Positions 51,888 through 60,930 of a DNA stretch of 64,000 nt are shown here, piece by piece. The translations under genes were made by a program, and so were the position numbers. Every line of letters begins with the position of its first letter. Within the stretch, counting starts at the first letter, position 1. Under the pieces are notes generated by a model. It did no database searches and was not told where the DNA came from. It was given only the letters and a program-made list of their open reading frames with translations. The stretch covers positions 1 through 64,000 of the forward strand of contig JAPONS010000080.1 in assembly GCA_026713825.1 (NCBI GenBank). The letters are read 5' to 3'. The stretch is from Chloroflexota bacterium (GTDB taxonomy: Bacteria > Chloroflexota > Dehalococcoidia > Lucifugimonadales > UBA1127).

Positions 51888-51958
51888 CAGATACGAATTG
51901 TTTCCCAGATCACGATGATATTGTCGTAGCTGAAATCGCCCTTAACAGCTACCAATTG
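51881..51958. repeat. Short direct repeat after the GAPxGN gene
   Basis: cccttaacagatacgaattg (51881-51900) and cccttaacagctaccaattg (51939-51958) match at 18 of 20 bases, 58 bp apart; the first includes the stop codon of the gene. Confidence 0.7.
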
Positions 51959-51993
51959 ATAATCGAAAACAATGTCGCCGCCGGACGGCCGCC

Positions 51994-53616
51994 CTACAGG
52001 TTCAGAATATTGCCCTTCGCGTCGACGTCCAGCGCCCGAGGCGACCCCGGCAGCCCCGGCATCGTGACGATGCTCCCGGCGATCGGGTAGATGAACCCCG
52101 CGCCTACGGACGCGCGTACGTCGTTGACCTCGAAGGTGTACCCCGACGGCCGCCCGCGCAGCGACGCCTGGTGCGAGATCGACGCGTTGGTCTTCGCCAT
52201 GCACACCGGCAGCCCGCCCCAGCCGTTGGCCTCGAAGCCGCGCAACGTCCGCTGCGACGCCGCGCTCCAGCTCACGTCGGCCGCGTTGTAGACGGTCTTG
52301 GCCAGCGCCAGCACCTTGTCCTGGATGGAGGCGTCTTCCGGGTAGAAGTAGGAGATCTCCGGCTGCGGCCCCTCGGTCGCCTGGATGATCGCCTCCGCAA
52401 GCTCGATGCCGCCCGCGCCGCCCTCGGCGAACACCCGGCTCTCAACGGCCGCAAACGCCCCGGCGTCCTCGCAGCCGCGCTTGACGATGTCCATCTCGGC
52501 CTGCGTGTCCGTCGGGAAGTGGTTGACCGCCACCACCACCGGCAGGCCCGTCGCCTTCACCACGCCGATGAGGTGGGTCAGGTTCTCCATGCCCCGGCGC
52601 ACCGCGTCCTCGTCCGGCGTCGCCAGCTCGCGTACCGCCACGCCGCCGTGGTACTTCACGGCCCGCACCGTCGCGACGAGCACCGCCGCGCTCGGCTCCA
52701 GCCCGTTGAAGCGCGCCTTGATGTGCATGAACTTCTCGAAGCCCAGGTCGGCCCCGAAGCCCGCCTCGGACAGCACGAAGTCCGCGTACCCCAGCGCCAG
52801 CCGGTCGCCGACCACCGAGCTGCACCCGTGCGCGATGTTGCCGAAGGGCCCCGCGTGTACGATGACCGGCTGCCCCTCGGTGGTCTGAACGAGATTGGGG
52901 AGGATGGCATGGCGCAGCAACGACATCATGGAGCCAACGGCGTTCACGTCCCCTGCCGTCACCGGCGCGTTCTCGTCCGTGTACCCGACCACGATGCGGC
53001 CGAGCCGCTCGCGAAGGTTATCCAGGTCGCGGGCCAGCGCGAGTATCGCCATGATCTCCGACGCCGTCACGATGTCGACGCCCGTCTCGCGCAGGGGAGC
53101 GTTGGCCGATCCTCCCAGCCCCGTCACGATGCTCCGCAGCGCCCGGTCCTCCACGTCGGTGACCCGCCGCCAGGAGATCCGCTCCGCGCGAAAGCCCGCC
53201 ACCTGCCCCCGCTGCGCAGCGTTGTCCGTCAGCGCCGCCAGCAGGTTGTGCGCCGAGCCCACCGCGTGGGCGTCGCCGGTGAAGTGGATATTCACCTCGT
53301 CCTGCGGCTCCACCAGCGAGAGCCCGCCGCCGGTCCCGCCGCCCTTGATGCCGAAGATAGGCCCCAGCGACGGCTCCCGCAGCGTCGCCACCACGTTCTT
53401 GCCCAGCCGGCCCATCGCCTGCGTCAGCCCGACGGTCGTCGTGGTCTTCCCCTCGCCAGCGGGCGTCGGCGTGATGCCCGTCACCACCACCAGCTTGCCT
53501 CGACTGCCGCCCTCGCGGATGGCGTCCAGCGGGATCTTTGCCTTGTAATGCCCCTGCGGGATGATGGCGGCCGGATCAAGCCCCAGCCCCTCGGCGACTT
53601 CTGCTATCGGCTTCAT
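51994..53616 (-). CDS. fhs: Formate-tetrahydrofolate ligase
   Basis: A 540-residue ligase that makes 10-formyl-THF from formate, ATP and THF. The ATP-binding loop TPTPAGEGKTTTTVGL is at about residues 48-63, with REPSLGPIFGIKGGGTGGG and NIHFTGDAHAV following. Start ATG at 53616 has ggagg on the minus strand. It is divergent from metF; together with the downstream genes it forms a one-carbon block. Confidence 0.97.
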   Translation of the reverse strand: MKPIAEVAEGLGLDPAAIIPQGHYKAKIPLDAIREGGSRGKLVVVTGITPTPAGEGKTTTTVGLTQAMGRLGKNVVATLREPSLGPIFGIKGGGTGGGLSLVEPQDEVNIHFTGDAHAVGSAHNLLAALTDNAAQRGQVAGFRAERISWRRVTDVEDRALRSIVTGLGGSANAPLRETGVDIVTASEIMAILALARDLDNLRERLGRIVVGYTDENAPVTAGDVNAVGSMMSLLRHAILPNLVQTTEGQPVIVHAGPFGNIAHGCSSVVGDRLALGYADFVLSEAGFGADLGFEKFMHIKARFNGLEPSAAVLVATVRAVKYHGGVAVRELATPDEDAVRRGMENLTHLIGVVKATGLPVVVAVNHFPTDTQAEMDIVKRGCEDAGAFAAVESRVFAEGGAGGIELAEAIIQATEGPQPEISYFYPEDASIQDKVLALAKTVYNAADVSWSAASQRTLRGFEANGWGGLPVCMAKTNASISHQASLRGRPSGYTFEVNDVRASVGAGFIYPIAGSIVTMPGLPGSPRALDVDAKGNILNL

Positions 53617-53632
53617 GCAACTCCTCCATCTC

Positions 53633-53651
53633 CGTGGCAGACGCTGCCACG
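53633..53651 (-). promoter_or_regulatory. Hairpin in the fhs leader
   Basis: Perfect 8-bp stem cgtggcag / ctgccacg with a three-base loop, 17 bp upstream of the fhs ATG. A weaker hairpin ccctc/gaggg is at 53702-53716. These could be an operator or RNA element; no known riboswitch consensus was recognised. Confidence 0.4.
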
Positions 53652-53870
53652 CGCGAGCTTTGTGCCCTATGCAAGGCCCATGCCCGGGTTTACTGCCACA
53701 TCCCTCTTGACGAGGGTGCAAGCAGGCCCCATGATATGGCCTCAGTCATTATTCGTAAATCCGGTAGTAACATTTTTCTATCATTCCAATTAGAAGATGT
53801 TACAATGCCCTCGTAAAGGCGTCACAGGCGCGGCCCGCGTCACCGAGTCATGCTAAACGAGGGGGAGTGC

Positions 53871-54749
53871 ATGAGCAATCTCAAGGAAACCCTGGCTGGC
53901 GGCCGTTTCGCCGTCACTGCGGAGTTGAGCCCTCCCAAGGGCACCAACCTGGACTCCCTGTATGAGAAGGCGGACCTGCTCAAGGGCAGGGTCACCGCCT
54001 TCAACCTCACCGACTCCTACACCGCCAAGATGGCTATGGTTCCCCTTGCCGCAGCCAGGCTCCTCCTCGACCGCGGCGTCGAGAGCATCCTCCAGCTCAC
54101 CTGCCGCGACCGTAACCGCATCGCCCTGCAGGGCGACCTCCTCGGCGCAGCCGCCCTCGGCATTGGCAACGTCGTCTGCATGGGCGGCGACCCGCCCACC
54201 ATCGGCGACCACCCGGAGGCCAAGCCCGTCTTTGACTTCGACGCCGTCGGGCTCCTCGGTGCCGTAAAGGCGCTCACGGATGGCCACGACATCAACGGCA
54301 ACGCCCTCCGCGGCACACCGGAGTTCTTCGCCGGCGCAGTCGCCAACCCCGGCGCCGACGACCTCGACTTCGAGCTCGGCCGCGTGCAGATGAAGATTGA
54401 CGCCGGCGCCCGGTTCTTCCAGACCCAGGCCGTCTACGACCCGGCCGACTACGAGCGCTACGCTGCAGCTACGGCCGGTATGGGCGTGCCCATGCTGCCC
54501 AGCATCATCATGCTCAAGTCGGCAGACATGGCCCGCTTCCTGAACGAGAAGGTGCCCGGCATCACCGTCCCGGAAGCCATCATCAATGACATGGAGAACG
54601 CCGCCACCGCCGAGGAGCGGTCCGCCGTCAGCATCCGGATCGCGGCCCGCACCATACGGGAATTGCGCGGCATGGCCCAGGGCGTCCACCTCATCGCGGC
54701 CGGCTGGGAATCAAGGTTGCCCCGGGTCTTGGAGGAAGCGGGCCTCTAA
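53871..54749 (+). CDS. metF: Methylenetetrahydrofolate reductase
   Basis: A 292-residue MTHFR-type TIM barrel that reduces 5,10-methylene-THF to 5-methyl-THF. The N-terminal FAVTAELSPPKGTN, the FNLTDSYTAKM loop and the C-terminal pattern FFQTQAVYDPADYERY fit the family. The ATG at 53871 follows gagggggag (53859-53867). First of a three-gene row ending in a homocysteine methyltransferase that would use one-carbon units. Confidence 0.93.
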   Translation: MSNLKETLAGGRFAVTAELSPPKGTNLDSLYEKADLLKGRVTAFNLTDSYTAKMAMVPLAAARLLLDRGVESILQLTCRDRNRIALQGDLLGAAALGIGNVVCMGGDPPTIGDHPEAKPVFDFDAVGLLGAVKALTDGHDINGNALRGTPEFFAGAVANPGADDLDFELGRVQMKIDAGARFFQTQAVYDPADYERYAAATAGMGVPMLPSIIMLKSADMARFLNEKVPGITVPEAIINDMENAATAEERSAVSIRIAARTIRELRGMAQGVHLIAAGWESRLPRVLEEAGL

Positions 54750-54779
54750 CAGGGCCGCAGTGGGAGGACGACAGCTGCC

Positions 54780-55919
54780 ATGGAAAACCAGGCCCCATCG
54801 CTCCGCTTCTTCGACAACCGTGAAAAGTACCTGCAGTTCGTCTCCACCTGCAATGAGAAGCAACTCATCGCCCGCCGCGTCGCCATGGACATCCGCCACT
54901 TGGAGCCGGTCCAGCCCGCTCTCCGGGTCTTCGACGCCGGCATGGGCGACGCCACCGTCATCACGCGGCTCATGCGTCACCTCCACCAGCGCTTCCCCAC
55001 TGTGCCCTTACTCATCGTCGGCAAGGAGATCAGCCATGAGGACGTGCGCCTCAGCCTAGAGCGCATGGGCGACCGCCTGAGCGAGCACCCCCAGACGGTG
55101 ATCGTCGTCACCAACATGCTCTACACCGAAGCCCCCTACCTCTGGCCCTCGACGGAGGAGAAGCAGGCGAAGCTGAATTGGCGGGAAGTCGCCTTCGAAG
55201 GCAACACCGCGTACGACTTCGACGAGCAGATACGCGACCTCCTCCCGCTCGTAAGGGAATGGTGGCAGACCAAGCCCAGCGAGCGGACAGGCAACCCGGT
55301 CTATGCCGCCCCTTCCGTCCTCGTAATCTACCGCAAGGACCAGGAGTGGCCGCTATCGCCCGTTATCCCCCGTCGCGGCGACGGCGCCCTCGCCTATGAC
55401 CTCATGCTCGCAGCGCAGCCCTTTCGCGCAACGCAGCCGGCGTCGGCCAAGGTGAGGACGGTCCTGGCTCCGCTGGCCAAGGCCCTGGCGCCCGGGGGCA
55501 ACATGGTCATCGTGCAGTCAACGGGCAAGGACCCCGGCATGGAGATTATTCGCACCCTCTGGCCCGACGAGGACCCTTTCCAAACTCCGCGTTTCGACCT
55601 GCTCCGTGAGTTGCGCGCCCAGCTCGGCGAGTCCAACCCTGACCTCCGCTTTCTCAGCTACCCGGACTCCCGTGCTGAGTTCCGCTACGAGCTCCAGCTC
55701 CAGCCGGAGGAGGTCGCGAGCAACATCGGCACCTCAGCCCTGCTGGCCGCTTGGAACGCCGCCACCTACGTCGCGCAGACAGACGACGACCGCCTCCGGG
55801 ACGCCATGACCCGCGGCGACTACTTGGACGTGACCCAATCGGTGCTGCACAAGTACAACGGCCTCTGGTTCACCGACGAGTCTTTCCTGATTGCAAGGAC
55901 CCCTGCGGAGGCGGCGTGA
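54780..55919 (+). CDS. Unrecognised SAM-methyltransferase-like protein in the metF operon
   Basis: A 379-residue protein. Residues 45-100 look like a class I SAM-methyltransferase core, with RVFDAGMGDATVITRLMRHLH (motif I) at about 48-68 and a following PLLIVGKEIS strand; a second part (about 210-320) has LAPLAKALAPGGNMVIVQS, like the strand-5 region of such enzymes, with a long insertion between. I cannot place it in a named family. It lies 30 bp after metF and overlaps the start of a homocysteine S-methyltransferase, so it very probably works with folate or methyl metabolism. Confidence 0.6.
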   Translation: MENQAPSLRFFDNREKYLQFVSTCNEKQLIARRVAMDIRHLEPVQPALRVFDAGMGDATVITRLMRHLHQRFPTVPLLIVGKEISHEDVRLSLERMGDRLSEHPQTVIVVTNMLYTEAPYLWPSTEEKQAKLNWREVAFEGNTAYDFDEQIRDLLPLVREWWQTKPSERTGNPVYAAPSVLVIYRKDQEWPLSPVIPRRGDGALAYDLMLAAQPFRATQPASAKVRTVLAPLAKALAPGGNMVIVQSTGKDPGMEIIRTLWPDEDPFQTPRFDLLRELRAQLGESNPDLRFLSYPDSRAEFRYELQLQPEEVASNIGTSALLAAWNAATYVAQTDDDRLRDAMTRGDYLDVTQSVLHKYNGLWFTDESFLIARTPAEAA

Positions 55920-56818
55920 TGACAAGCAGTGCCGGAACAGCGCAGTCCCTCATGGAGCGTCTCGCGACGGGGCGGGGCATGGTGTCTGATGGCGCAACGT
56001 GGACATACCTGCAGCAGCACGGCCTGGAGTCGTGGCAATGCGCGGAGGAGTTCAACGTCACCAGCGGCGACGTCGTGCGGGGCATGGCCTCGGCCTACTT
56101 TGACGCCGGCGCGGAGATGGTGTTGACCAACACCTTCGGAGGCAACCGCTACAGCCTCGCCAAGTACGACCTCGGCGACAGGGTTCCAGAGCTCAACCGG
56201 GAGGCGGCTCGGCTCGCCAAGGCGCAGGCGGGGCCGGGCCGATACGTCGTCGGCTCAGTGGGCCCTCTCGGCGAGTTTCCCCTGCCCCTCGGCCGCGTGC
56301 ACCAGGATGATATGCGCGCCGCCTACGTTGAGCAGGTGAAGGCGCTTGCGGAGGCCGGCGTCGACGCCCTCCTGTTCGAGACGCTGCGGGTGATGCAGGA
56401 GGCAGTCATCGCCATTGAGGCCGCCAGGGAGCACACGGACTTGCCTATCATGGCCAGCATGGTCTTTGACCGGAGCGCGGACGGCTTTGTCACCATCATG
56501 GGCGTCACCCCCGCGCGGGCCATGGAGGAGTTGCAGAAGGCCGGCGCGGACGTGGTGGGGGCCAATTGCGGCAACGGCGTTGAAGACATGGTGGCCGTCG
56601 CGAGGGAGATCCGCAGCGCAGCCAGCGCTTATACCATCATCCACTCCAACGCAGGCATCCCGTCCATCAAGGACGCGGACATCGTCTACCCGGAGTCGCC
56701 GGAGTTCATGGCCCCGCAGTTTGCCGAGCTTGCCCGGATGGGCGTGAGCATCGTCGGCGGCTGCTGCGGCACCGGCCCGGAACACATCCGGGCGCTGGCA
56801 ACAGCGTTGAAGGACTAG
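55919..56818 (+). CDS. Homocysteine S-methyltransferase / BHMT-like
   Basis: A 299-residue zinc methyltransferase. Conserved segments are SDGATWTYLQQHGL near the N-terminus, LTNTFGGNRYSL, and the zinc cysteines in GANCGNG (near residue 220) and GGCCGTGPEH (near 280). It would transfer a methyl group from betaine, S-methylmethionine or a similar donor (or corrinoid/folate) to homocysteine. Its ATG overlaps the previous stop (tgATG). Donor is unknown; the pairing with metF suggests linkage to methyl-folate turnover. Confidence 0.9.
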   Translation: MTSSAGTAQSLMERLATGRGMVSDGATWTYLQQHGLESWQCAEEFNVTSGDVVRGMASAYFDAGAEMVLTNTFGGNRYSLAKYDLGDRVPELNREAARLAKAQAGPGRYVVGSVGPLGEFPLPLGRVHQDDMRAAYVEQVKALAEAGVDALLFETLRVMQEAVIAIEAAREHTDLPIMASMVFDRSADGFVTIMGVTPARAMEELQKAGADVVGANCGNGVEDMVAVAREIRSAASAYTIIHSNAGIPSIKDADIVYPESPEFMAPQFAELARMGVSIVGGCCGTGPEHIRALATALKD

Positions 56819-56833
56819 GGAAGGCAGACGCCC

Positions 56834-57901
56834 CTAAAACTCGACGATGGCCCGGCCCGCGATTTCGCCGTTGCGCAGCGCCTCGCACGCCTCGTTGATC
56901 TGCTCCAGCCGGTACCGCTGCGTCACCATCAGGTCCAACGGCAGCTTCCCCTCCTGGTACCACCGGACCAGCATGGGGAAGTCCCGGTCGGGGACACTGC
57001 ACCCGCCCGGCGCGCCCCGGTAAACGTTGCCGCGGAAGAGGTGGAAGGGAGAGATCTGCGGCGCCTCTCCGTGCGGCACCCCGACGAGCACCGCCGTCCC
57101 GCCCTCGCGCTCGCCGAGCCGCCGGGGCCGCGCCATCAGCAGCGCCTGCTCGATGGTCACCCCGATGCCGATGGCGTCGAAGGCGTACTCGACGCCGCCG
57201 TTCGTCAGCGCGGCCACCTCGGCCACGGCGTCAGTCTCGGAGGCAAGGACTCCATGGGTCGCGCCGAACTGCTTCGCAAAGGCCAGCTTCTCCGCCGTCA
57301 GGTCCACTGCGATGATGGGGTACGCGCCCATATTGGCGCACGCCTGAATGATGCTCAGGCCCACCCCGCCCGCGCCGATGATGGCACAGGAGGAGTTGGG
57401 CCGCACCATGGCGGCATTGACAGCAGCCCCGCAGCCCGTCATCACGGCGCAGCCAATGACTGACGTCACATCAGTTGCAACGTCCGGGTCCAGCTCTACT
57501 ACCATCTGCTCGTCCACGGCCACCGTCTCGGCCCACGTGAATGTGCCAGTTCCTACTGGCGCGCCAAAGTTCAGCGGCGTACCCTTGTAGGTGACCACGG
57601 CGGGAGTAGGAGGCGGGATCATGGGAGACGCGCCCCGCGGCACCCACGTCACCATGACGTTATCGCCTTCCTTGATATGCGTGACGTCACTGCCCACCGC
57701 TGTGACGCCCGGGGTGGACTCGTGGCCCAGCACCAGCGGCACGTTGGCGTTCGGGCGGTCAAGTTCGTGCAGCTGCGAGTGGCAAACGCCCGTCGCGTAC
57801 TGCTTAACAATAACGTGGGTCGGGCCCGGGTCCGGCAGGTCGATGTCGTCGATGACCATGGGCTTCCCGGCCTCAAGATAGAGGGCTGCGGGTGTCTTCA
57901 T
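56834..57901 (-). CDS. Zinc-type alcohol dehydrogenase (class III-like, no structural zinc)
   Basis: A 355-residue MDR dehydrogenase: GVCHSQLHELD (catalytic Cys), LVLGHESTPGV, and Rossmann motif IGAGGVGLSIIQ. The segment that would carry four structural-zinc cysteines (TWVPRGASPMIPPPTPA) has none. The start at 57901 is preferred because ggagg lies just upstream on the minus strand, inside the alternative start at 57913. Substrate unknown; the general pattern resembles aryl/benzyl alcohol or S-hydroxymethyl-glutathione-like dehydrogenases. Confidence 0.9.
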   Translation of the reverse strand: MKTPAALYLEAGKPMVIDDIDLPDPGPTHVIVKQYATGVCHSQLHELDRPNANVPLVLGHESTPGVTAVGSDVTHIKEGDNVMVTWVPRGASPMIPPPTPAVVTYKGTPLNFGAPVGTGTFTWAETVAVDEQMVVELDPDVATDVTSVIGCAVMTGCGAAVNAAMVRPNSSCAIIGAGGVGLSIIQACANMGAYPIIAVDLTAEKLAFAKQFGATHGVLASETDAVAEVAALTNGGVEYAFDAIGIGVTIEQALLMARPRRLGEREGGTAVLVGVPHGEAPQISPFHLFRGNVYRGAPGGCSVPDRDFPMLVRWYQEGKLPLDLMVTQRYRLEQINEACEALRNGEIAGRAIVEF

Positions 57902-57991
57902 CACGGCCTCCATATTGCTGTGTTGGGCGAAATCAAAGCCGCCCCACGGCTGTGCGCCGGACAGGGCGGCTTTGCATGGTTGCGATGGAGA

Positions 57992-58783
57992 TTACCGGCG
58001 GAAGCGCACGCGTCCGTCCGGTGTCGCGCCATCCGCGGTGTCCAGCTCGATGATGACCGCCGCGCCGCTGGTCCAGGACTCGTGGTTGCGCTCCACTTCG
58101 GGCGTCTCGTCGAAGATGCGCTTGCGCTCCGCGTCGCTCTCCTCGATGCGTGCCTTGCCGGTGAAGATCAGCGTTGAGCGCGTCGGGTTGTCGCGATAGA
58201 GCAGCGACATGTTGGGGTTGCTCTTGACGGCGTCGGCCAGGCCGGATTCCTTCCGCGCCCAGATGCTCAGTGCCTGGCCGCCGTAGGCGCGCACGCTGCC
58301 GCGCAGGGAGAGCTTCGGCTTCCCATCGGCGTCCACGTAGCTCACGGAGAGAGGAGTGTCGTTGAACAGGGCGTTGTTGACCGCCTCGCAGACAAATCCC
58401 GGAAGCTCGTTGACCTCGAAGAGCTCGGTGCCGATGACGTTCTCTTGGTCAACCCGGCTGATCTTGTCGTCGTCGTTGAAGGCGAAGGTGAGGTTCACCT
58501 GCGCCGGGCCAGCGCCCACGGGCGCCATCTTGCCGCGCACCACAACGTTGCCGTTCTCCTCAGCGGGGGAGCCCCATTCACCCTTGCGGTACACAGGGGT
58601 CAGGGGCCAGATGCCGGTGATATGCTCCAGGGCCTCATCGTAGCCGTCAAAGGTGCGATTGCCCACCTGCACTACGACGTCCTGAGCCAAGTGTGGCGCG
58701 GCCTCGTCCGCCGCCGCGCGGTCTCCAGTTGACAGCGCCTTCGTGTAGGCGCCTGCTGCTGCCAGTCGTTCCTGTGTCGCCAT
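57992..58783 (-). CDS. NTF2-like / PNPOx-like flavin-binding fusion protein
   Basis: A 263-residue protein. The N-terminal half (about 5-115) looks like a SnoaL/NTF2-like cone (AGAYTKALSTGDRAAADEAAPHLAQDVV), and the C-terminal half (about 135-263) like a pyridoxamine-5'-phosphate-oxidase split barrel (PLSVSYVDADGKPKLSLRGS, SNPNMSLLYRDNPTRSTLIFTGKA), which usually binds FMN, F420 or haem. A fusion of a small-molecule cone and a flavin domain suggests a redox enzyme. Function unknown. Confidence 0.7.
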   Translation of the reverse strand: MATQERLAAAGAYTKALSTGDRAAADEAAPHLAQDVVVQVGNRTFDGYDEALEHITGIWPLTPVYRKGEWGSPAEENGNVVVRGKMAPVGAGPAQVNLTFAFNDDDKISRVDQENVIGTELFEVNELPGFVCEAVNNALFNDTPLSVSYVDADGKPKLSLRGSVRAYGGQALSIWARKESGLADAVKSNPNMSLLYRDNPTRSTLIFTGKARIEESDAERKRIFDETPEVERNHESWTSGAAVIIELDTADGATPDGRVRFRR

Positions 58784-58954
58784 GTGTCACCACCTCCAAG
58801 CAGTTTCGCCGTGCAGCCAGGCAGCCGACAGAGACACCCCGGCTGAATGCGTTCCAAGTGAAGCGATGCTACCCAAAGCGGAGAAGGGGGTCAAGACCTG
58901 GTAGCGGGATAGTGGATATCCCACTCTGGGCTCCTTATAGGAGCGTCCCCCAAT

Positions 58955-60244
58955 CTAGGGAGGCCCCCAAGGCCGAATCTCCGCCACGCGGGGTTCTTTG
59001 CCGATAGCACGGATCTGCTGGTCTCGGCCAACGCCGAGGAGCGATATCGCGCACGCGACACCCCCGCTGATCGCAACGGCCAGAGGCGCCGTAATGGCGC
59101 TTGCGAGGAAGCCTACCTGCATCGAGCCCATCGGTTGAGCCAGCGTGTACGTCATGCCCCAGATGCCCATGACGCGGCCTCGGTACTCGTTGGGGACTTC
59201 CAGGTGGAGGATGCTCTGCCCCACAACGACAAAGAGTTCGTTGCCTGCTGCCGAGAGGAACTCCATGGCCAACAGCAACGCGTACCAAGGCGAAAGCGCA
59301 AAGGCAACGACCGCGCCGCCAAAGGTCAGCGCGCTGCCCGCCAACACCGCCCCCTTGTTCCGGATGCTGCCCAGCGAGCCGCCCAGGAGCGCGCCCGTCA
59401 TGCCGCCGACGCCTCCCGCCGCAAAGATGTAGCCGATGGCTGATCCCGACGCTTCGCCAAAGAGCTTGTCCGCGAAGACCGGCGCCAGGATGACGTGGGA
59501 TCCCGCGAAGAACGCGTTGGCCATGCTGGTGCCGATGATGAGAAAGAATATACGGTGGCTTCGCACATACCGCAGCCCGTCCATAAGGTCCTGCAGGCCG
59601 TTTGCGCCCTCCGCCCGCTTGATATTGCGGGGCTTGGTCAGAAACACCATGAAGCAGTAGATGAAGCTGCCGGCTGCCACGATGTACATGGCAATGCCCG
59701 CGCCCTCCATCGGGACGCCGAGGTAGTCGATGAGGTAGCCGGCCAGCACGGGCGCAAAGATGCGCGCGCCGGGATGGATGGCGGAGTTGAGGCCCACAGC
59801 GCTCGACATGTGGCGGTGGTCGATGAGGCTCGGGAAAATGGCCTGCCGCGACGCCTGCTGGAAGGACTGCACGGCGCCAACGGCGAACACCAGCGCAAGC
59901 ACCTGCCACACCTGGATGTTCCCAGAGTATGTGAGCGCGGCGAAAATGGTCCAGATTATGCCGACGATGGCGATGGTAATGGTCAGCAGCTTGCGTTGAC
60001 TGAACTTGTCCGCCGCAATGCCGCCCGCCAGACCCAGTACGACCGCCGGCGCCGCCCTTGCGAGGCCCAACAGGCCCAACTGCAGCGCCGAGCCTGTCAG
60101 TTCGAAGATGAGCCAGGCCTGGACAGTAATAGAAATCTGCTGGCCGATGACCGACATGAAGTTGCCGGTCCAGTAGAGACGAAAGTCCCGGTGTTGAAGG
60201 GCGTGAATGACCGCCAGTCTTTGGGCGATCGCATTGACGTTCAT
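58955..60244 (-). CDS. MFS transporter (EntS/MFS_3-like)
   Basis: A 429-residue 12-helix transporter: FRLYWTGNFMSVIGQQISITVQAWL start, GGIAADKFSQRKLLTI loop, typical of MFS_3 exporters of siderophores or drugs. Second member of this type in the window after 49356. No substrate-making genes are adjacent. Confidence 0.88.
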   Translation of the reverse strand: MNVNAIAQRLAVIHALQHRDFRLYWTGNFMSVIGQQISITVQAWLIFELTGSALQLGLLGLARAAPAVVLGLAGGIAADKFSQRKLLTITIAIVGIIWTIFAALTYSGNIQVWQVLALVFAVGAVQSFQQASRQAIFPSLIDHRHMSSAVGLNSAIHPGARIFAPVLAGYLIDYLGVPMEGAGIAMYIVAAGSFIYCFMVFLTKPRNIKRAEGANGLQDLMDGLRYVRSHRIFFLIIGTSMANAFFAGSHVILAPVFADKLFGEASGSAIGYIFAAGGVGGMTGALLGGSLGSIRNKGAVLAGSALTFGGAVVAFALSPWYALLLAMEFLSAAGNELFVVVGQSILHLEVPNEYRGRVMGIWGMTYTLAQPMGSMQVGFLASAITAPLAVAISGGVACAISLLGVGRDQQIRAIGKEPRVAEIRPWGPP

Positions 60245-60403
60245 TTGACGGTTGTCATAGCTCCGTAGAGCCTCCCCTGGTGCCGTGCATGCTACTCTTT
60301 GAGTCGGCCCACGTCCACCTGAGCGGCTCGCGAAGCAAAAGGGGCTCTGATGATGCCCCTTTGCAGTAGACGTTGCAGCGATGAGTCGAATGTGCTGCTG
60401 CCG

Positions 60404-60826
60404 TCACCGCCCTTCCAGGCGATCCCGAAGCTGCTCATCCTGCTCATGCAGCTCCTGGGTGAATGCCTTACCAAAGTCCTCCGGCTCATACACGGGGCGG
60501 ACCTCGATTTCACTTGGGCCGGGCATTGGGTTAGGCGCCCGCTTCACCCACTCGATGGCCTCGTCCATGTCCTTGACCTGCCAAACCCAGTAGCCGGCGA
60601 CGATCTCGTTGGGGTTGGCGAAGGGGCCGTTGACAACAGTGCGGCTGTCGCCGTCGAAGGCCACTCGAACGCCCTGGGAGGTCGGCTTCAGGCCGTCGCC
60701 GGCGAGCATGATGCCCGCGTTGGCCAGCTCTGTGTTGTAGGCGCCCATGGCTGCGATGAGCTCCGTGGAGGGCATGAAGCCTGCCTCACTGTCCACTGTC
60801 GCCTTGACCAACACGACGACGCGCAT
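60404..60826 (-). CDS. YCII-related domain protein
   Basis: A 140-residue ferredoxin-fold YCII/DGPF-like protein (MRVVVLVKATVDSEAG, FDGDSRTVVNGPFANPNEIVAGYWVWQVKDMDEAIEW). Such proteins are small enzymes or ligand-binders of unclear function, sometimes near ECF sigma factors. None is adjacent here. Confidence 0.82.
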   Translation of the reverse strand: MRVVVLVKATVDSEAGFMPSTELIAAMGAYNTELANAGIMLAGDGLKPTSQGVRVAFDGDSRTVVNGPFANPNEIVAGYWVWQVKDMDEAIEWVKRAPNPMPGPSEIEVRPVYEPEDFGKAFTQELHEQDEQLRDRLEGR

Positions 60827-60861
60827 TTCCGGTCTCCTCCCTGCCTGCCTTGCACAAGACA

Positions 60862-60896
60862 GGCCGCTCGTCCAATTGCGCCTCGGAGGAGCGGCC
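60862..60896 (-). terminator. Hairpin between Rieske and YCII genes
   Basis: Stem ggccgctc / gagcggcc with a 19-base loop, between co-directional genes. A possible terminator of the upstream Rieske gene; no clear T tract. Confidence 0.4.
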
Positions 60897-60930
60897 CGCT
60901 TTCTCGCAGTGAACCTATTACCGTACGACC

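Noticed and set aside
53650-53760. Riboswitch (SAM, cobalamin or ZTP) in the metF-fhs gap
   Set aside because: Small hairpins are present but none of the conserved core sequences of these classes could be matched by eye.
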